Shown here in pieces: positions 17,576 to 26,656 of a stretch of 64,000 bases of DNA (position 1 is the first letter of the stretch; the number at the start of each line of letters is the position of its first letter). The stretch spans positions 62,001-126,000 of the forward strand of contig OZ271856.1 in NCBI GenBank assembly GCA_965601975.1, written 5' to 3'. The notes under the pieces are model-generated. The model made no database searches, was not told the origin of the DNA, and saw nothing but the letters and a program-made list of their open reading frames with translations. The position numbers and the translations under genes were made by a program. This DNA comes from JANQIO01 sp965601975 (lineage in GTDB: Bacteria; Pseudomonadota; Gammaproteobacteria; Pseudomonadales; Halieaceae).

Positions 17576-18193
17576 ATGAGCGAAAAGCCGCCGGAGGATG
17601 AATCTGACATGCAGCCCCAGATCAAGGTCAACGCAGACGGTAAGCGCGATGACGAGTGGAGTCAGTGCCTGCAAATTATTGCGGAAAAGCGGGATCGCGC
17701 GGCCTTTGCGCGCCTCTTCAAGCACTTCGCTCCGCTGGTAAAGGCTTTCGCCATGTCAGGGTCCCCCCTGGCTGCGGCCCACGCCGATGAGCTGGTGCAG
17801 GAAGTGATGCTGAAGGTCTGGCAGAAGGCCGACGGCTTCAACCCCCGCAAGGCGGCGGCCAGCACCTGGATTTACACCATTGCACGGAACTGCCGGACCG
17901 ACATGTACCGGCGCCTGCAGAAATTTGATACCCCGCTCGCCGCAGAGGACATCTGGGTAGAGCAGGAAGAGGAAGAGCCGTTTGTCGCAGTCCAGCAGCG
18001 TCGCAACGCCCAGCGCGTCAAGGATATGTTGAAGGAACTGCCGATGGAGCAGTCACAGATCCTCGCCAAGGTTTACATGGAAGGGAAATCCCATTCCGAA
18101 GTGGCGGAAGACCTGCAACTTCCGCTGGGAACGGTCAAGTCGCGAGTGCGGCTGGCCATGCAAAAACTGCAAGTAATGACGGCACAGCAATAA
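17576..18193 (+). CDS. rpoE: ECF11-type RNA polymerase sigma factor (RpoE of RpoE-ChrR)
   Basis: A 205-residue group 4 sigma factor. Region 2 covers about residues 40-110 (ADELVQEVMLKVWQKADGF and STWIYTIARNCRTDMYRR) and region 4 about 145-200 (LPMEQSQILAKVYMEGKSHSEVAEDLQLPLGTVKSRVRLA, a helix-turn-helix). The immediately following gene encodes ChrR, the zinc-dependent anti-sigma that in Rhodobacter holds RpoE until singlet oxygen appears. The start has a strong ribosome-binding site (AAAGGAG). The gene symbol follows the Rhodobacter name, not E. coli RpoE. Confidence 0.92.
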   Translation: MSEKPPEDESDMQPQIKVNADGKRDDEWSQCLQIIAEKRDRAAFARLFKHFAPLVKAFAMSGSPLAAAHADELVQEVMLKVWQKADGFNPRKAAASTWIYTIARNCRTDMYRRLQKFDTPLAAEDIWVEQEEEEPFVAVQQRRNAQRVKDMLKELPMEQSQILAKVYMEGKSHSEVAEDLQLPLGTVKSRVRLAMQKLQVMTAQQ

Positions 18194-18209
18194 AGAGAAG
18201 CTTAAGACC

Positions 18210-18860
18210 ATGGTTACTTATCACCCTGACATTCGACTGCTGAGCGAATTTTCCGCCGGCACACTGCCGCTGGCCCAGTCGGCCTGCATCTCGGTACACC
18301 TGCACTTCTGCGACCACTGCAAACGCCAGATGTCGCAGCTGAATGCGGTTGGAGCAGAGATGTTCGAATCCCTGGAGCCCACCGATGTCGACGACAGCCT
18401 GCTGGACAACATTTTTGACCACCTGGACGACGAGCCGCCGCTGACCTTCAGCAGCAAGCCCGTCGAAGACGAGGGCCCGGTCCTGGTCCAGCGCCTGATG
18501 GACGGCGACTACGAAGACCTGAAGTGGCAGCGCATCAATTCCGCGCTGCAGATTGCCCGCCTGCGTACCGGCGACCCGGACAACGAGTTTGCCCTTTACC
18601 ACATCAAGGCCGGCGGCAGCATTCCCCGCCACAGCCACCGCGGCACCGAGCTGACGCTGGTGCTGGAAGGCAGCTTCTCTGACGAAGAGGGCGTGTACCA
18701 CCAGGGTGACTTCCTGATGCGCGACGCGGCGGACGAGCACACGCCGACCGCCTCACAGACCGGCGACTGCATCTGCATCGGCGTGCTGGACGCACCGATT
18801 CGCTTCAAGCCGTGGAATTACCGGCTGCTGAATCCATTCCTGCAACTGCAGGCAAGCTAG
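18210..18860 (+). CDS. chrR: ChrR-type zinc-binding anti-sigma factor with cupin domain
   Basis: A 216-residue cytosolic protein. The N-terminal anti-sigma domain has the zinc ligand set His5, His30, Cys34 and Cys37 (VHLHFCDHC), one residue offset from that known in Rhodobacter ChrR. The C-terminal cupin has HSHRGTE with His141, His143 and Glu147, and His177, the ligands of the second zinc site at what I recall as the same numbers as in Rhodobacter. This supports a singlet-oxygen/organic-peroxide sensor releasing the upstream sigma factor. It starts 16 bases after the sigma gene. Its stop shares a CTAG with the stop of the convergent channel gene. Confidence 0.93.
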   Translation: MVTYHPDIRLLSEFSAGTLPLAQSACISVHLHFCDHCKRQMSQLNAVGAEMFESLEPTDVDDSLLDNIFDHLDDEPPLTFSSKPVEDEGPVLVQRLMDGDYEDLKWQRINSALQIARLRTGDPDNEFALYHIKAGGSIPRHSHRGTELTLVLEGSFSDEEGVYHQGDFLMRDAADEHTPTASQTGDCICIGVLDAPIRFKPWNYRLLNPFLQLQAS

Positions 18861-19300
18861 GATCGATCACTGGGGCTGCGGCCCCAGTTTTTCTCCATCT
18901 CAAAATATAAGAAGGAGGCCGTCCACGCGATCTGGACCAACCCTGTCACAGCCTCCATACCTACCATGAAGCGCACCCATCCCGTTGGCACCATGTCGCC
19001 AAAACCGAGTGTGCTGTAGACGACGAAAGACAGGTACACACAATCCCAGAAATCTTCGACGGGTGCATCGCCGGTGAAACTCCCGAGGTTAGGCGTATGC
19101 AGGACGTAGTAGTAGCCACCGGCAAAGATATAGATTTCGATGATATGGGCCGCCAGCGCCAGCATGACGCCGACGACGACGATCTGGCGCGGCCCCGAGG
19201 CAAACGAATTCACCGTGGAGCCCAGGCGAACCAGCATCTCGTAGTGCACGGTGACGCAAAGCGCGACCAGGGCCAAGGTCAGGAAAAATGTGGGCAGCAT
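18857..19300 (-). CDS. small two-helix potassium-channel-like protein (Ion_trans_2)
   Basis: A 147-residue membrane protein with about four hydrophobic segments; the last two enclose a pore loop STLGFGDMVPTG that resembles the K+ selectivity filter (TVGYG) with Leu for Val and Phe for Tyr. No regulatory RCK domain is present. TxGFG filters occur in real K+ channels, so conduction is plausible but not proven. It converges on chrR with stop codons sharing one CTAG. Confidence 0.75.
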   Translation of the reverse strand: MLPTFFLTLALVALCVTVHYEMLVRLGSTVNSFASGPRQIVVVGVMLALAAHIIEIYIFAGGYYYVLHTPNLGSFTGDAPVEDFWDCVYLSFVVYSTLGFGDMVPTGWVRFMVGMEAVTGLVQIAWTASFLYFEMEKNWGRSPSDRS

Positions 19301-19515
19301 GGTTTATCCGCGTGTTTTGCGGATATTGTCACGCAGCCAAATGAGGAATGTAAGAGCCGGAGCCGGTCCAGAGGGCTGACCCGGCTCAACTATTTGTTTT
19401 ACCGATGACCGAGATTTGTCTGACTTTTGTTTAGCTGTGCTAAAGTCACGGTCCTTCTGGAAAAGCACGCCATTAACAATTCATTTAGCAACGCAAACAG
19501 GGTACGGGTATATCT

Positions 19516-20658
19516 ATGCGCATAGCGATCCCGAAAGAGACATATCCCGGTGAAAACCGGGTACCGATGATCCCCGACATCGCCAAGAAGCTGTGTCGGA
19601 TGGGCGCCGAGGTAGTAATCGAGAGTGGCATGGGCCAGGGCTCCGGCTTCCAGGACAGTGAATACACCGAGGCGGGCTGCCAGGTCAGCAGCGACCGCGC
19701 AGGCCTTCTGGGCAGCGCGGATATGATCCTGCGCATTCGCAAGCCGGAGATCTCGGAAGTCAGCCAGTTCAAGCGCGGCTGCATCCACGTCAGCTACCTG
19801 GACCCCTTCAACGAGCACGAGCTGGTGCGGGCGTTCCAGAACGCGGGCGTCACTGCGATCTCCATGGAGATGATCCCGCGCTCCACCCGCAGCCAGAAAA
19901 TGGACGCCCTCAGCTCACAGGCGAGCCTGGCGGGCTACGTGATGGTGCTGCTGGCAGCAACGCACCTGCCCGGCATCTTCCCCATGATGATGACCCCGGC
20001 GGGTACGCTGAAGCCGGGCAAGGTGTTCATCATCGGCGCTGGCGTGGCGGGCCTGCAGGCCATTGCCACCGCCAAGCGCATGGGCGCCCGGGTTACCGCC
20101 TTCGACACCCGCGACGTGGTGAAGGAGCAGGTCGAGTCGCTGGGCGCGAAGTTCCTGGAGATCGACCTGGGCGAGACCGGCCAGACCGCGGACGGCTACG
20201 CCAGGGAGTTGACCCCGGAACAGGTCAAGATGCAGCAGCAGGCCCAGGCGGACGTGATTGCCGAGTCTGACGTGCTGATCACCACCGCCCAGGTCTTCGG
20301 CCGCAAGCCGCCGGTGCTGGTCACCCGCGACGTGGTCGAGCGCATGCGCCCGGGCTCCGTGGTCGTGGACATGGCCGCCGAGACCGGCGGCAACGTCGAG
20401 GGCTCCGTCCCCGGCGAAACCGTCTCCATCAACGGCGTGACCGTGATCGGCACCGGCAACTGGGCCAACTTCGTGGCCCGTGACGCCAGCCAGATGTACG
20501 CCTCGAACATGTTCAACCTGGTAGACGACAGCTGGGATGAAGAGGGCAAGACCTTCAAGGTCGACTTCGAGGACGACATCCTGCAGGGGTGCATCATTAC
20601 CCACGACGGGCAGATCACCAACGAAACGATCAAGAACATCATGGAAGGGGGTGCATAA
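19516..20658 (+). CDS. pntAA: NAD(P) transhydrogenase alpha subunit part 1
   Basis: The soluble NAD(H)-binding domain I of the proton-translocating transhydrogenase that makes NADPH. 380 residues; it starts MRIAIPKETYPGENRVPMIP, like alanine dehydrogenase/PntA, and contains the Rossmann motif VFIIGAGVAGLQAIATAKRMGARVTAFDTR. The alpha subunit is split, as in Rhodospirillum and many marine bacteria, with the membrane part encoded by the next gene two bases downstream. A 215-base gap precedes it, with AT-rich possible promoter elements (TTGTCT at 19416, TAAAGT at 19441, spacer 19). Confidence 0.94.
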   Translation: MRIAIPKETYPGENRVPMIPDIAKKLCRMGAEVVIESGMGQGSGFQDSEYTEAGCQVSSDRAGLLGSADMILRIRKPEISEVSQFKRGCIHVSYLDPFNEHELVRAFQNAGVTAISMEMIPRSTRSQKMDALSSQASLAGYVMVLLAATHLPGIFPMMMTPAGTLKPGKVFIIGAGVAGLQAIATAKRMGARVTAFDTRDVVKEQVESLGAKFLEIDLGETGQTADGYARELTPEQVKMQQQAQADVIAESDVLITTAQVFGRKPPVLVTRDVVERMRPGSVVVDMAAETGGNVEGSVPGETVSINGVTVIGTGNWANFVARDASQMYASNMFNLVDDSWDEEGKTFKVDFEDDILQGCIITHDGQITNETIKNIMEGGA

Positions 20659-20659
20659 C

Positions 20660-20947
20660 ATGGTACCGGCTGAAGTATTCCTGACATTCATCCTCATGCT
20701 GTCCATCTTCCTGGGCTTTGAGCTGATCAACAAAGTGCCGGCCACCCTGCACACACCGCTGATGTCCGGCGCCAACGCGATTTCCGGCATCACCCTGGTG
20801 GGCGCGGTGAGCCTGGCGGGTACCGGCAACCAGGACCTGGCCAACTACCTTGGTGCGGGCGCCGTGGCGCTGGCCTCCATCAACGTGGTGGGCGGGTACC
20901 TGGTAACTGACCGAATGCTCGCCATGTTTAAGAAGAAGGAGGGCTGA
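20660..20947 (+). CDS. pntAB: NAD(P) transhydrogenase alpha subunit part 2 (membrane)
   Basis: A 95-residue membrane subunit with three hydrophobic helices (FLTFILMLSIFLGFELI, SGITLVGAVSLAG, GAGAVALASINVVGGYLVT) and the conserved LHTPLMSGANAISG element of the proton channel half. The ATG at 20660, directly after the pntAA stop, is the correct start; the longer open frame upstream is a shadow of pntAA. It is followed after five bases by pntB. Confidence 0.94.
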   Translation: MVPAEVFLTFILMLSIFLGFELINKVPATLHTPLMSGANAISGITLVGAVSLAGTGNQDLANYLGAGAVALASINVVGGYLVTDRMLAMFKKKEG

Positions 20948-20952
20948 GGCAG

Positions 20953-22308
<1,356 letters not shown>

Positions 22309-22328
22309 TCCTTGCCACCCTTATCGCC

Positions 22329-22352
22329 GTACCCGCGAAGGCGGGGACCCAC
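22329..22352 (-). repeat. REP-like GC-rich intergenic repeat (copy 1)
   Basis: Between pntB and its terminator, the minus strand reads TGGGTCCCCGCCTTCGCGGG. The same word, with CTTCC in place of CCTTC, occurs at 56938-56955 with the usual GATGAC tail. These are the short palindromic intergenic repeats common in proteobacteria. Confidence 0.5.
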
Positions 22353-22354
22353 GA

Positions 22355-22378
22355 AGCCCCGCAATCGCGGGGCTTTTT
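22355..22378 (+). terminator. rho-independent terminator of pntAA-pntAB-pntB
   Basis: Perfect 8-base stem AGCCCCGC / GCGGGGCT with AATC loop, followed by TTTT. It lies 47 bases after the pntB stop and marks the end of the GC-rich backbone before the AT-rich accessory region. Confidence 0.85.
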
Positions 22379-22444
22379 CGTTTCAGTGCAATAAACTGTC
22401 ATTTGCATCGTGATGGGTTTTCCCTTGCACGAAAACAAGAAAAG

Positions 22445-22456
22445 TTTTCGAAAACC
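22445..22456. promoter_or_regulatory. perfect 12-base palindrome ahead of the putative defence operon
   Basis: GTTTTCGAAAAC is a perfect palindrome in the AT-rich gap (22380-22494) in front of the first gene of the PRTase/ATPase/methyltransferase operon. It looks like an operator. A TTGCAC at 22425 could be a -35, but no good -10 follows at the right distance, so no promoter is asserted. Confidence 0.4.
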
Positions 22457-22494
22457 TGTGCTACTTTTGTCCAAAGCACAGCAAAGAGTGGCCA

Positions 22495-22842
22495 ATGGAT
22501 ATGGCTATTCAGTCTTATCGGCTGTACAGCACGGGGCGAATGCTTCCCTTGAGGGAACAAATCGAGGCACTACTGGACAATTCATTGGTGGGAGTTACTA
22601 GCCACCTAGAAATCTGCCTAGACAACACTCTCAGGCATACAGCAGATCACTTCCTCCAACTGATAAATTTACTAGGTTGCAAATTGAGACCCTGCACGCG
22701 GAGAGCACCTGTCGAATATCAGACACCTCTCGGATACCTAGTGATGGACGCGTGGTTTGGAAGTTGGAAAGAAAGTCGTATAGCGCCCATAGGTGATGCT
22801 GTTTCCAAGACTTTTTTAGTTGCCTGGCAGCGAAGCAAATAA
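22495..22842 (+). CDS. small hypothetical protein, first gene of the PRTase/ATPase operon
   Basis: 115 residues, no recognised motif, no membrane segment. Sequence is protein-like (balanced composition, amphipathic helices about 17-60) and the frame ends 13 bases before the next gene, consistent with an operon. The ribosome-binding site is weak and the codon use is AT-richer than the backbone. It could be a small accessory or regulator, or a degraded remnant. Confidence 0.5.
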   Translation: MDMAIQSYRLYSTGRMLPLREQIEALLDNSLVGVTSHLEICLDNTLRHTADHFLQLINLLGCKLRPCTRRAPVEYQTPLGYLVMDAWFGSWKESRIAPIGDAVSKTFLVAWQRSK

Positions 22843-22855
22843 CTAATGTCTAATA

Positions 22856-23764
22856 ATGACGACTATCGATTCCACTGAGAAGATTGAAGAGGAGATAGAT
22901 GGGATTCGCTCTCGGGCTTCAGATTTCATCGACTCGGGCATTTGGGATGGAATTGCACTTGGTGGGTTAGAAGCTTGGTTCAATAATTTTTCTGGTATTG
23001 AGGAGCAATTTGTAGCAGCAAAACTGGTCGAGTCTCTTGTCTATCGATCTGAACATCAAACCATAGCGTTAGCCCAACAACTGTTTCAAAGAACGCTGCC
23101 TGATTTGCTGTCTTATTCAGAATTCGAAGAGTATCGACCGTCATGGTTAGAACTACTGTCCGACAAATCTTACAACGTAGCTCAAAAGTACCCGATTCGA
23201 ATTGTGCCAATTATTCGCGACACTGACCCACCTACCAAAAGCGGCCCAAATCTGGCTCGTCTCTACAGACGTGCACTTGGCCTAAATGAGCGTCTCATGA
23301 TTTGGCCGGACAGAATTAGTGATAAGCTGCAGAGCGGCTGCGAATTGTTTATTTTGATAGATGACTTTTTAGGCACCGGAGATCAGTTTAAGAAGTTTTA
23401 CGACAAATACGACCTTGTTGCCGTCGAGGCGAAGGCCAAAGTTGTATATATTCCGTTGGCTGCCCATGAGATCGGTTTAGGTAATGTCAGGCGGGAGTGT
23501 CCGAGCGTCCTCACTAATGCTGCGGAAATTCTGAGGGAAGAGGAGAATAATTTTTTCCGAGCGGGCACATTTGGTCTCTATACGAGTGAGATTCGATCTA
23601 GATACAGCTCGCTAGTTGACAAGTATCTCAACGTTAAACCTGAGTTGAAGTTTGGATATGGCGAGTTAGGCGTAACATATGCGTTCCAGCATGCGACTCC
23701 TAATGCGACATTGCCACTCTTCTGGGCTGATGGAATGAACTTTCGGAGTCTGCTTCGCAGATGA
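22856..23764 (+). CDS. phosphoribosyltransferase-like protein of conflict systems (PRTase-CE type)
   Basis: A 302-residue cytosolic protein. Residues 164-176 read LFILIDDFLGTGD: a hydrophobic strand followed by DD (169-170) and TG (174-175), the pattern of the PRPP-binding loop of phosphoribosyltransferases. Such divergent PRTases (PRTase-CE) are known to be encoded beside ORC/CDC6-like ATPases in predicted prokaryotic conflict systems, and exactly that ATPase follows with a 4-base overlap (ATGA). The N terminus (about 1-120) is helical and unassigned. It could be an effector acting on nucleotides or a non-catalytic regulator. The family call rests on the motif and neighbour, recalled without a search. 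Confidence 0.68.
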   Translation: MTTIDSTEKIEEEIDGIRSRASDFIDSGIWDGIALGGLEAWFNNFSGIEEQFVAAKLVESLVYRSEHQTIALAQQLFQRTLPDLLSYSEFEEYRPSWLELLSDKSYNVAQKYPIRIVPIIRDTDPPTKSGPNLARLYRRALGLNERLMIWPDRISDKLQSGCELFILIDDFLGTGDQFKKFYDKYDLVAVEAKAKVVYIPLAAHEIGLGNVRRECPSVLTNAAEILREEENNFFRAGTFGLYTSEIRSRYSSLVDKYLNVKPELKFGYGELGVTYAFQHATPNATLPLFWADGMNFRSLLRR

Positions 23765-25746
23765 CTATGAAGGAAGCAGAAATCCACTCCGCGTTTTCCG
23801 GGAATCGAGCTGAGGAGCTTGAACTCGATGTTTGGCGCGAATTTGTTGTTCCCCCCTTTTACGAACGCCTTGGACTGAACAAATCCAAAAAGCCCAAGCG
23901 AATAGTCGGTGGCCGAGGATGTGGTAAAACAATGCTGCTCCGGTACCTTTGTTACCGCTCACAGTTTTCTCCAAATAGAAACATAAATGAATCCGAGGAA
24001 ATCAGTTCGATAGGTCTGTATTGGCGTGCAGACACACAGTTTCTAAAAACGTTGTATGGGCGAGGTGTCTCTGAGGAAGAATGGGAATCACTTTTTGGGC
24101 ACTTCTTAACGCTCAAAGTATCCACGGAAGTGCTGGAGAGCCTTTTTGCAATCTCCATGAGATCACCAAAGTTACTACCAAGGGATCAGCTTCAAAGTTT
24201 GGTGTTCGACGAGTTCTCAGACTACAACTCTGAGCTTGTCGGAGGCATGGAAGATTTGAGAGAAGCGCTAAAGAAACTCAAGAGGCAGTGTGAGTACTGC
24301 ATATCAAACCCAAATCGCCTTAGTGAGCTCCAAGTAGTGCCAGGTCAATTCTTGAAGGATCTGGTTGAACGGCTAAGGAGCTCGCTGCCAAAAATCTCAA
24401 ACGCAACATTCTTTGTCTACATCGACGAATATGAAAATCTTCGTCCGTATCAGCAGCAAGTGATCAACACAAAGCTCAAGCATAGCGAACCGCCTTTAAT
24501 CTACAACATAGCAATGAAGGCAAATGGTATGAAAACTAAGAAAACGGTTGGAGAGGAGTCAATATCAAACAAGCACGACTATGACGATTACCGAATTGAT
24601 GACTTCATGCTAGAGGACGGTAACTTTGAGCATTTTGCAGCCGAGATTCTGCTTTTTCGACTGAGCGGAGCTCGACTGATCTCTGAATATCCAGATGCCT
24701 CAATACTTCAGAATCCGGATCAATTAGACGAACGTCGAGACAAGCAGTATCAGCGAGAGATTCTGTCAAAAGCGAGACAGATCTTACCAGGCTATTCCAA
24801 CGAGGAGCTGGCTATTGGATTGTTGGAGAACCCAGCGATGAGTAATTTGGTGAAGCGTGAGATGGAGAAAGCGCTTAATGCTCGTGGCAGTAGTCTCTCC
24901 GCGGAAGACTTCTATTCAGATCGTGCACCAAGGGCGACCATTGTCAATATTGCGTTGCTTAATCGCGCATCATTGGACGTGGAGGACGTCCTTCAGGAAT
25001 TCCGAAATCTTCTCGCACAGAAGCAGAATAGGTATCAAGACAGAACGAATTGGATACACAATAACTTTATCGGTAGCTATCTAAGGCTCCACAGGCCTCA
25101 CAACAGGGTTTGTCCTTACTACGCGGGATTCGACACTTTCTCCAGAATATCGAAGGGGAACTTGCGGCATTTTCTTGAGTTGTTGCGCTCATGTAGCAAG
25201 GATTTTGAGCGCGAAGATACCGATAGTCTTCCATTTGTGCCACCTATCCGTCAGGCGTTTGCAGCTAGGCGTGCGAGTGAAGAACTGTTTTCGGAGATTG
25301 ACAGCTTTGGAGTGCTGGGGGTCTATCTGAGCAGGTTCGCTACTGAATTGGGAAGAATCTTTGGCGCCGCGCACGACAGAGCAAGTCAGAGCGAATCGGA
25401 GATTAATCATTTCTCTATAAGCGATGATGAACGGAAGTTGGAAATCGAAGGCTATGACTTTTTTGAAGAGGCTGAGAAGTGGGGAGTCCTCTCAATAGAC
25501 AAGGCTACGAAGGAGAAATCAAACAGAGATTCTTCACTACGAGAGTACACATTGAATCCTATATACGCCCCGCGCTTTCTCATCAGCTTCGCGAAGAAGC
25601 GGAAGTTGAACTTAGACTACGCCCAGATTGAAACCTTGGTAACCGGCACGAAGGACGAAGTCAGTGAATTGCGTGATTACTTTGAGAGAAAGTACGGATC
25701 GGACCTCTCGCTCGGTCAGCAGGACACTTTGGATTTCAGGCCCTGA
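23761..25746 (+). CDS. ORC/CDC6-like AAA+ ATPase
   Basis: A 661-residue protein with Walker A GGRGCGKT at 50-57 (within KRIVGGRGCGKTMLLRYL) and Walker B FFVYIDEYENL with Asp222-Glu223. The opening NxR...ELELDVWREFVVPPFYERL is typical of STAND/ORC-like ATPases of conflict islands. The C-terminal half lacks membrane segments and may be a winged-helix/sensor region. It sits between a PRTase-like protein and a methyltransferase, so a role as switch or sensor of a defence system is inferred. Start and stop overlap or nearly touch the neighbours, indicating one operon. Confidence 0.75.
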   Translation: MTMKEAEIHSAFSGNRAEELELDVWREFVVPPFYERLGLNKSKKPKRIVGGRGCGKTMLLRYLCYRSQFSPNRNINESEEISSIGLYWRADTQFLKTLYGRGVSEEEWESLFGHFLTLKVSTEVLESLFAISMRSPKLLPRDQLQSLVFDEFSDYNSELVGGMEDLREALKKLKRQCEYCISNPNRLSELQVVPGQFLKDLVERLRSSLPKISNATFFVYIDEYENLRPYQQQVINTKLKHSEPPLIYNIAMKANGMKTKKTVGEESISNKHDYDDYRIDDFMLEDGNFEHFAAEILLFRLSGARLISEYPDASILQNPDQLDERRDKQYQREILSKARQILPGYSNEELAIGLLENPAMSNLVKREMEKALNARGSSLSAEDFYSDRAPRATIVNIALLNRASLDVEDVLQEFRNLLAQKQNRYQDRTNWIHNNFIGSYLRLHRPHNRVCPYYAGFDTFSRISKGNLRHFLELLRSCSKDFEREDTDSLPFVPPIRQAFAARRASEELFSEIDSFGVLGVYLSRFATELGRIFGAAHDRASQSESEINHFSISDDERKLEIEGYDFFEEAEKWGVLSIDKATKEKSNRDSSLREYTLNPIYAPRFLISFAKKRKLNLDYAQIETLVTGTKDEVSELRDYFERKYGSDLSLGQQDTLDFRP

Positions 25747-25754
25747 TCACAACA

Positions 25755-26654
25755 ATGTCTCTCAGGCTTTCCATGTACAAGCACAATACGGACGACCTAC
25801 GCTTAACTCCGGAATGGGATGTTTGCTATATCGGAGATCCATCTGATGAGCGCGGAAAAAAAGCGATCGAGCTTTGTAAGCAACACTCGGCAAGAGTGAC
25901 GACCGCTTTCTACAGAATTACCGAACAAGATATCATTATTGACGGCAAGGTGGTCCAGTGTCATGAGCTCAAGGAATTTATTGAGGACAACCTTCCTTCT
26001 CGAGTTTTGTTCGAATCAACTACTTTGGGTGTGCCTGAGCTAGCGCTTCTATTGAATGCATATGTTCAGGTCCCAGGCGCTATCGGACGGATCTGTTATC
26101 TCGAACCAGGTAAGTACTCTTTAAAGAATGAAGAGAGTGCGTCAAGTCGGGAGTTTGAGCTATCCAAACTTTTAACTGGTTACGAGGGTATCCCAACGCT
26201 GACGAAGGAATTGGAGGAGACCCGCCATCGCGTTGTCTTTTTTGTCGGTTTTGAATCGAATAGGCTTGTGCGCGCTTTTGAAGACCAACCGATTTCACCA
26301 ATGCACAGCGATTTGGTCTTCGGCGTGCCACCGTACCGAGCTGGTTGGGAAGCCAACTCCTACCATAACAATATTCGATGCTTGAGTGAGAACGATTTGA
26401 GGAAGCGGTTGCACTATTGCGCGGCGGACAATCCCCAGGCGGTTCTGGACAAACTGGGGCAAATTCAAGATGGGGTTGAGCCAGGTCGTCAACTCTTTGT
26501 TGCTCCCATAGGCTCAAAACCCCATGGCATAGGGGCGATGCTATATCAAGCTTTACATAGTGAATCCGTAGGCTTGTTGTACGATCACCCTATAAAGAAA
26601 GCAGGTCGAAGCGAAGGTTACGGCCCGTTCCACATGTTTGACTTCTCTATTTAG
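25755..26654 (+). CDS. unknown protein of the PRTase/ATPase/methyltransferase operon
   Basis: 299 residues, soluble, not recognised. The N terminus has a Rossmann-like look: strand WDVCYIGDP, a helix DERGKKAIELCKQHS, then VLFESTTLGVPELALLLNAY. A second alpha/beta segment RHRVVFFVGFESNRLVRAF occurs near residue 160, and GSKPHGIGAMLYQ near 255. Duplicate alpha/beta folds of this kind are compatible with a nucleotide- or NAD-handling effector, but no catalytic residue can be assigned. A downstream ATG (MYKHNTDD) is an alternative start six codons in. Eight bases separate it from the ATPase and two from the methyltransferase. Confidence 0.6.
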   Translation: MSLRLSMYKHNTDDLRLTPEWDVCYIGDPSDERGKKAIELCKQHSARVTTAFYRITEQDIIIDGKVVQCHELKEFIEDNLPSRVLFESTTLGVPELALLLNAYVQVPGAIGRICYLEPGKYSLKNEESASSREFELSKLLTGYEGIPTLTKELEETRHRVVFFVGFESNRLVRAFEDQPISPMHSDLVFGVPPYRAGWEANSYHNNIRCLSENDLRKRLHYCAADNPQAVLDKLGQIQDGVEPGRQLFVAPIGSKPHGIGAMLYQALHSESVGLLYDHPIKKAGRSEGYGPFHMFDFSI

Positions 26655-26656
26655 CA

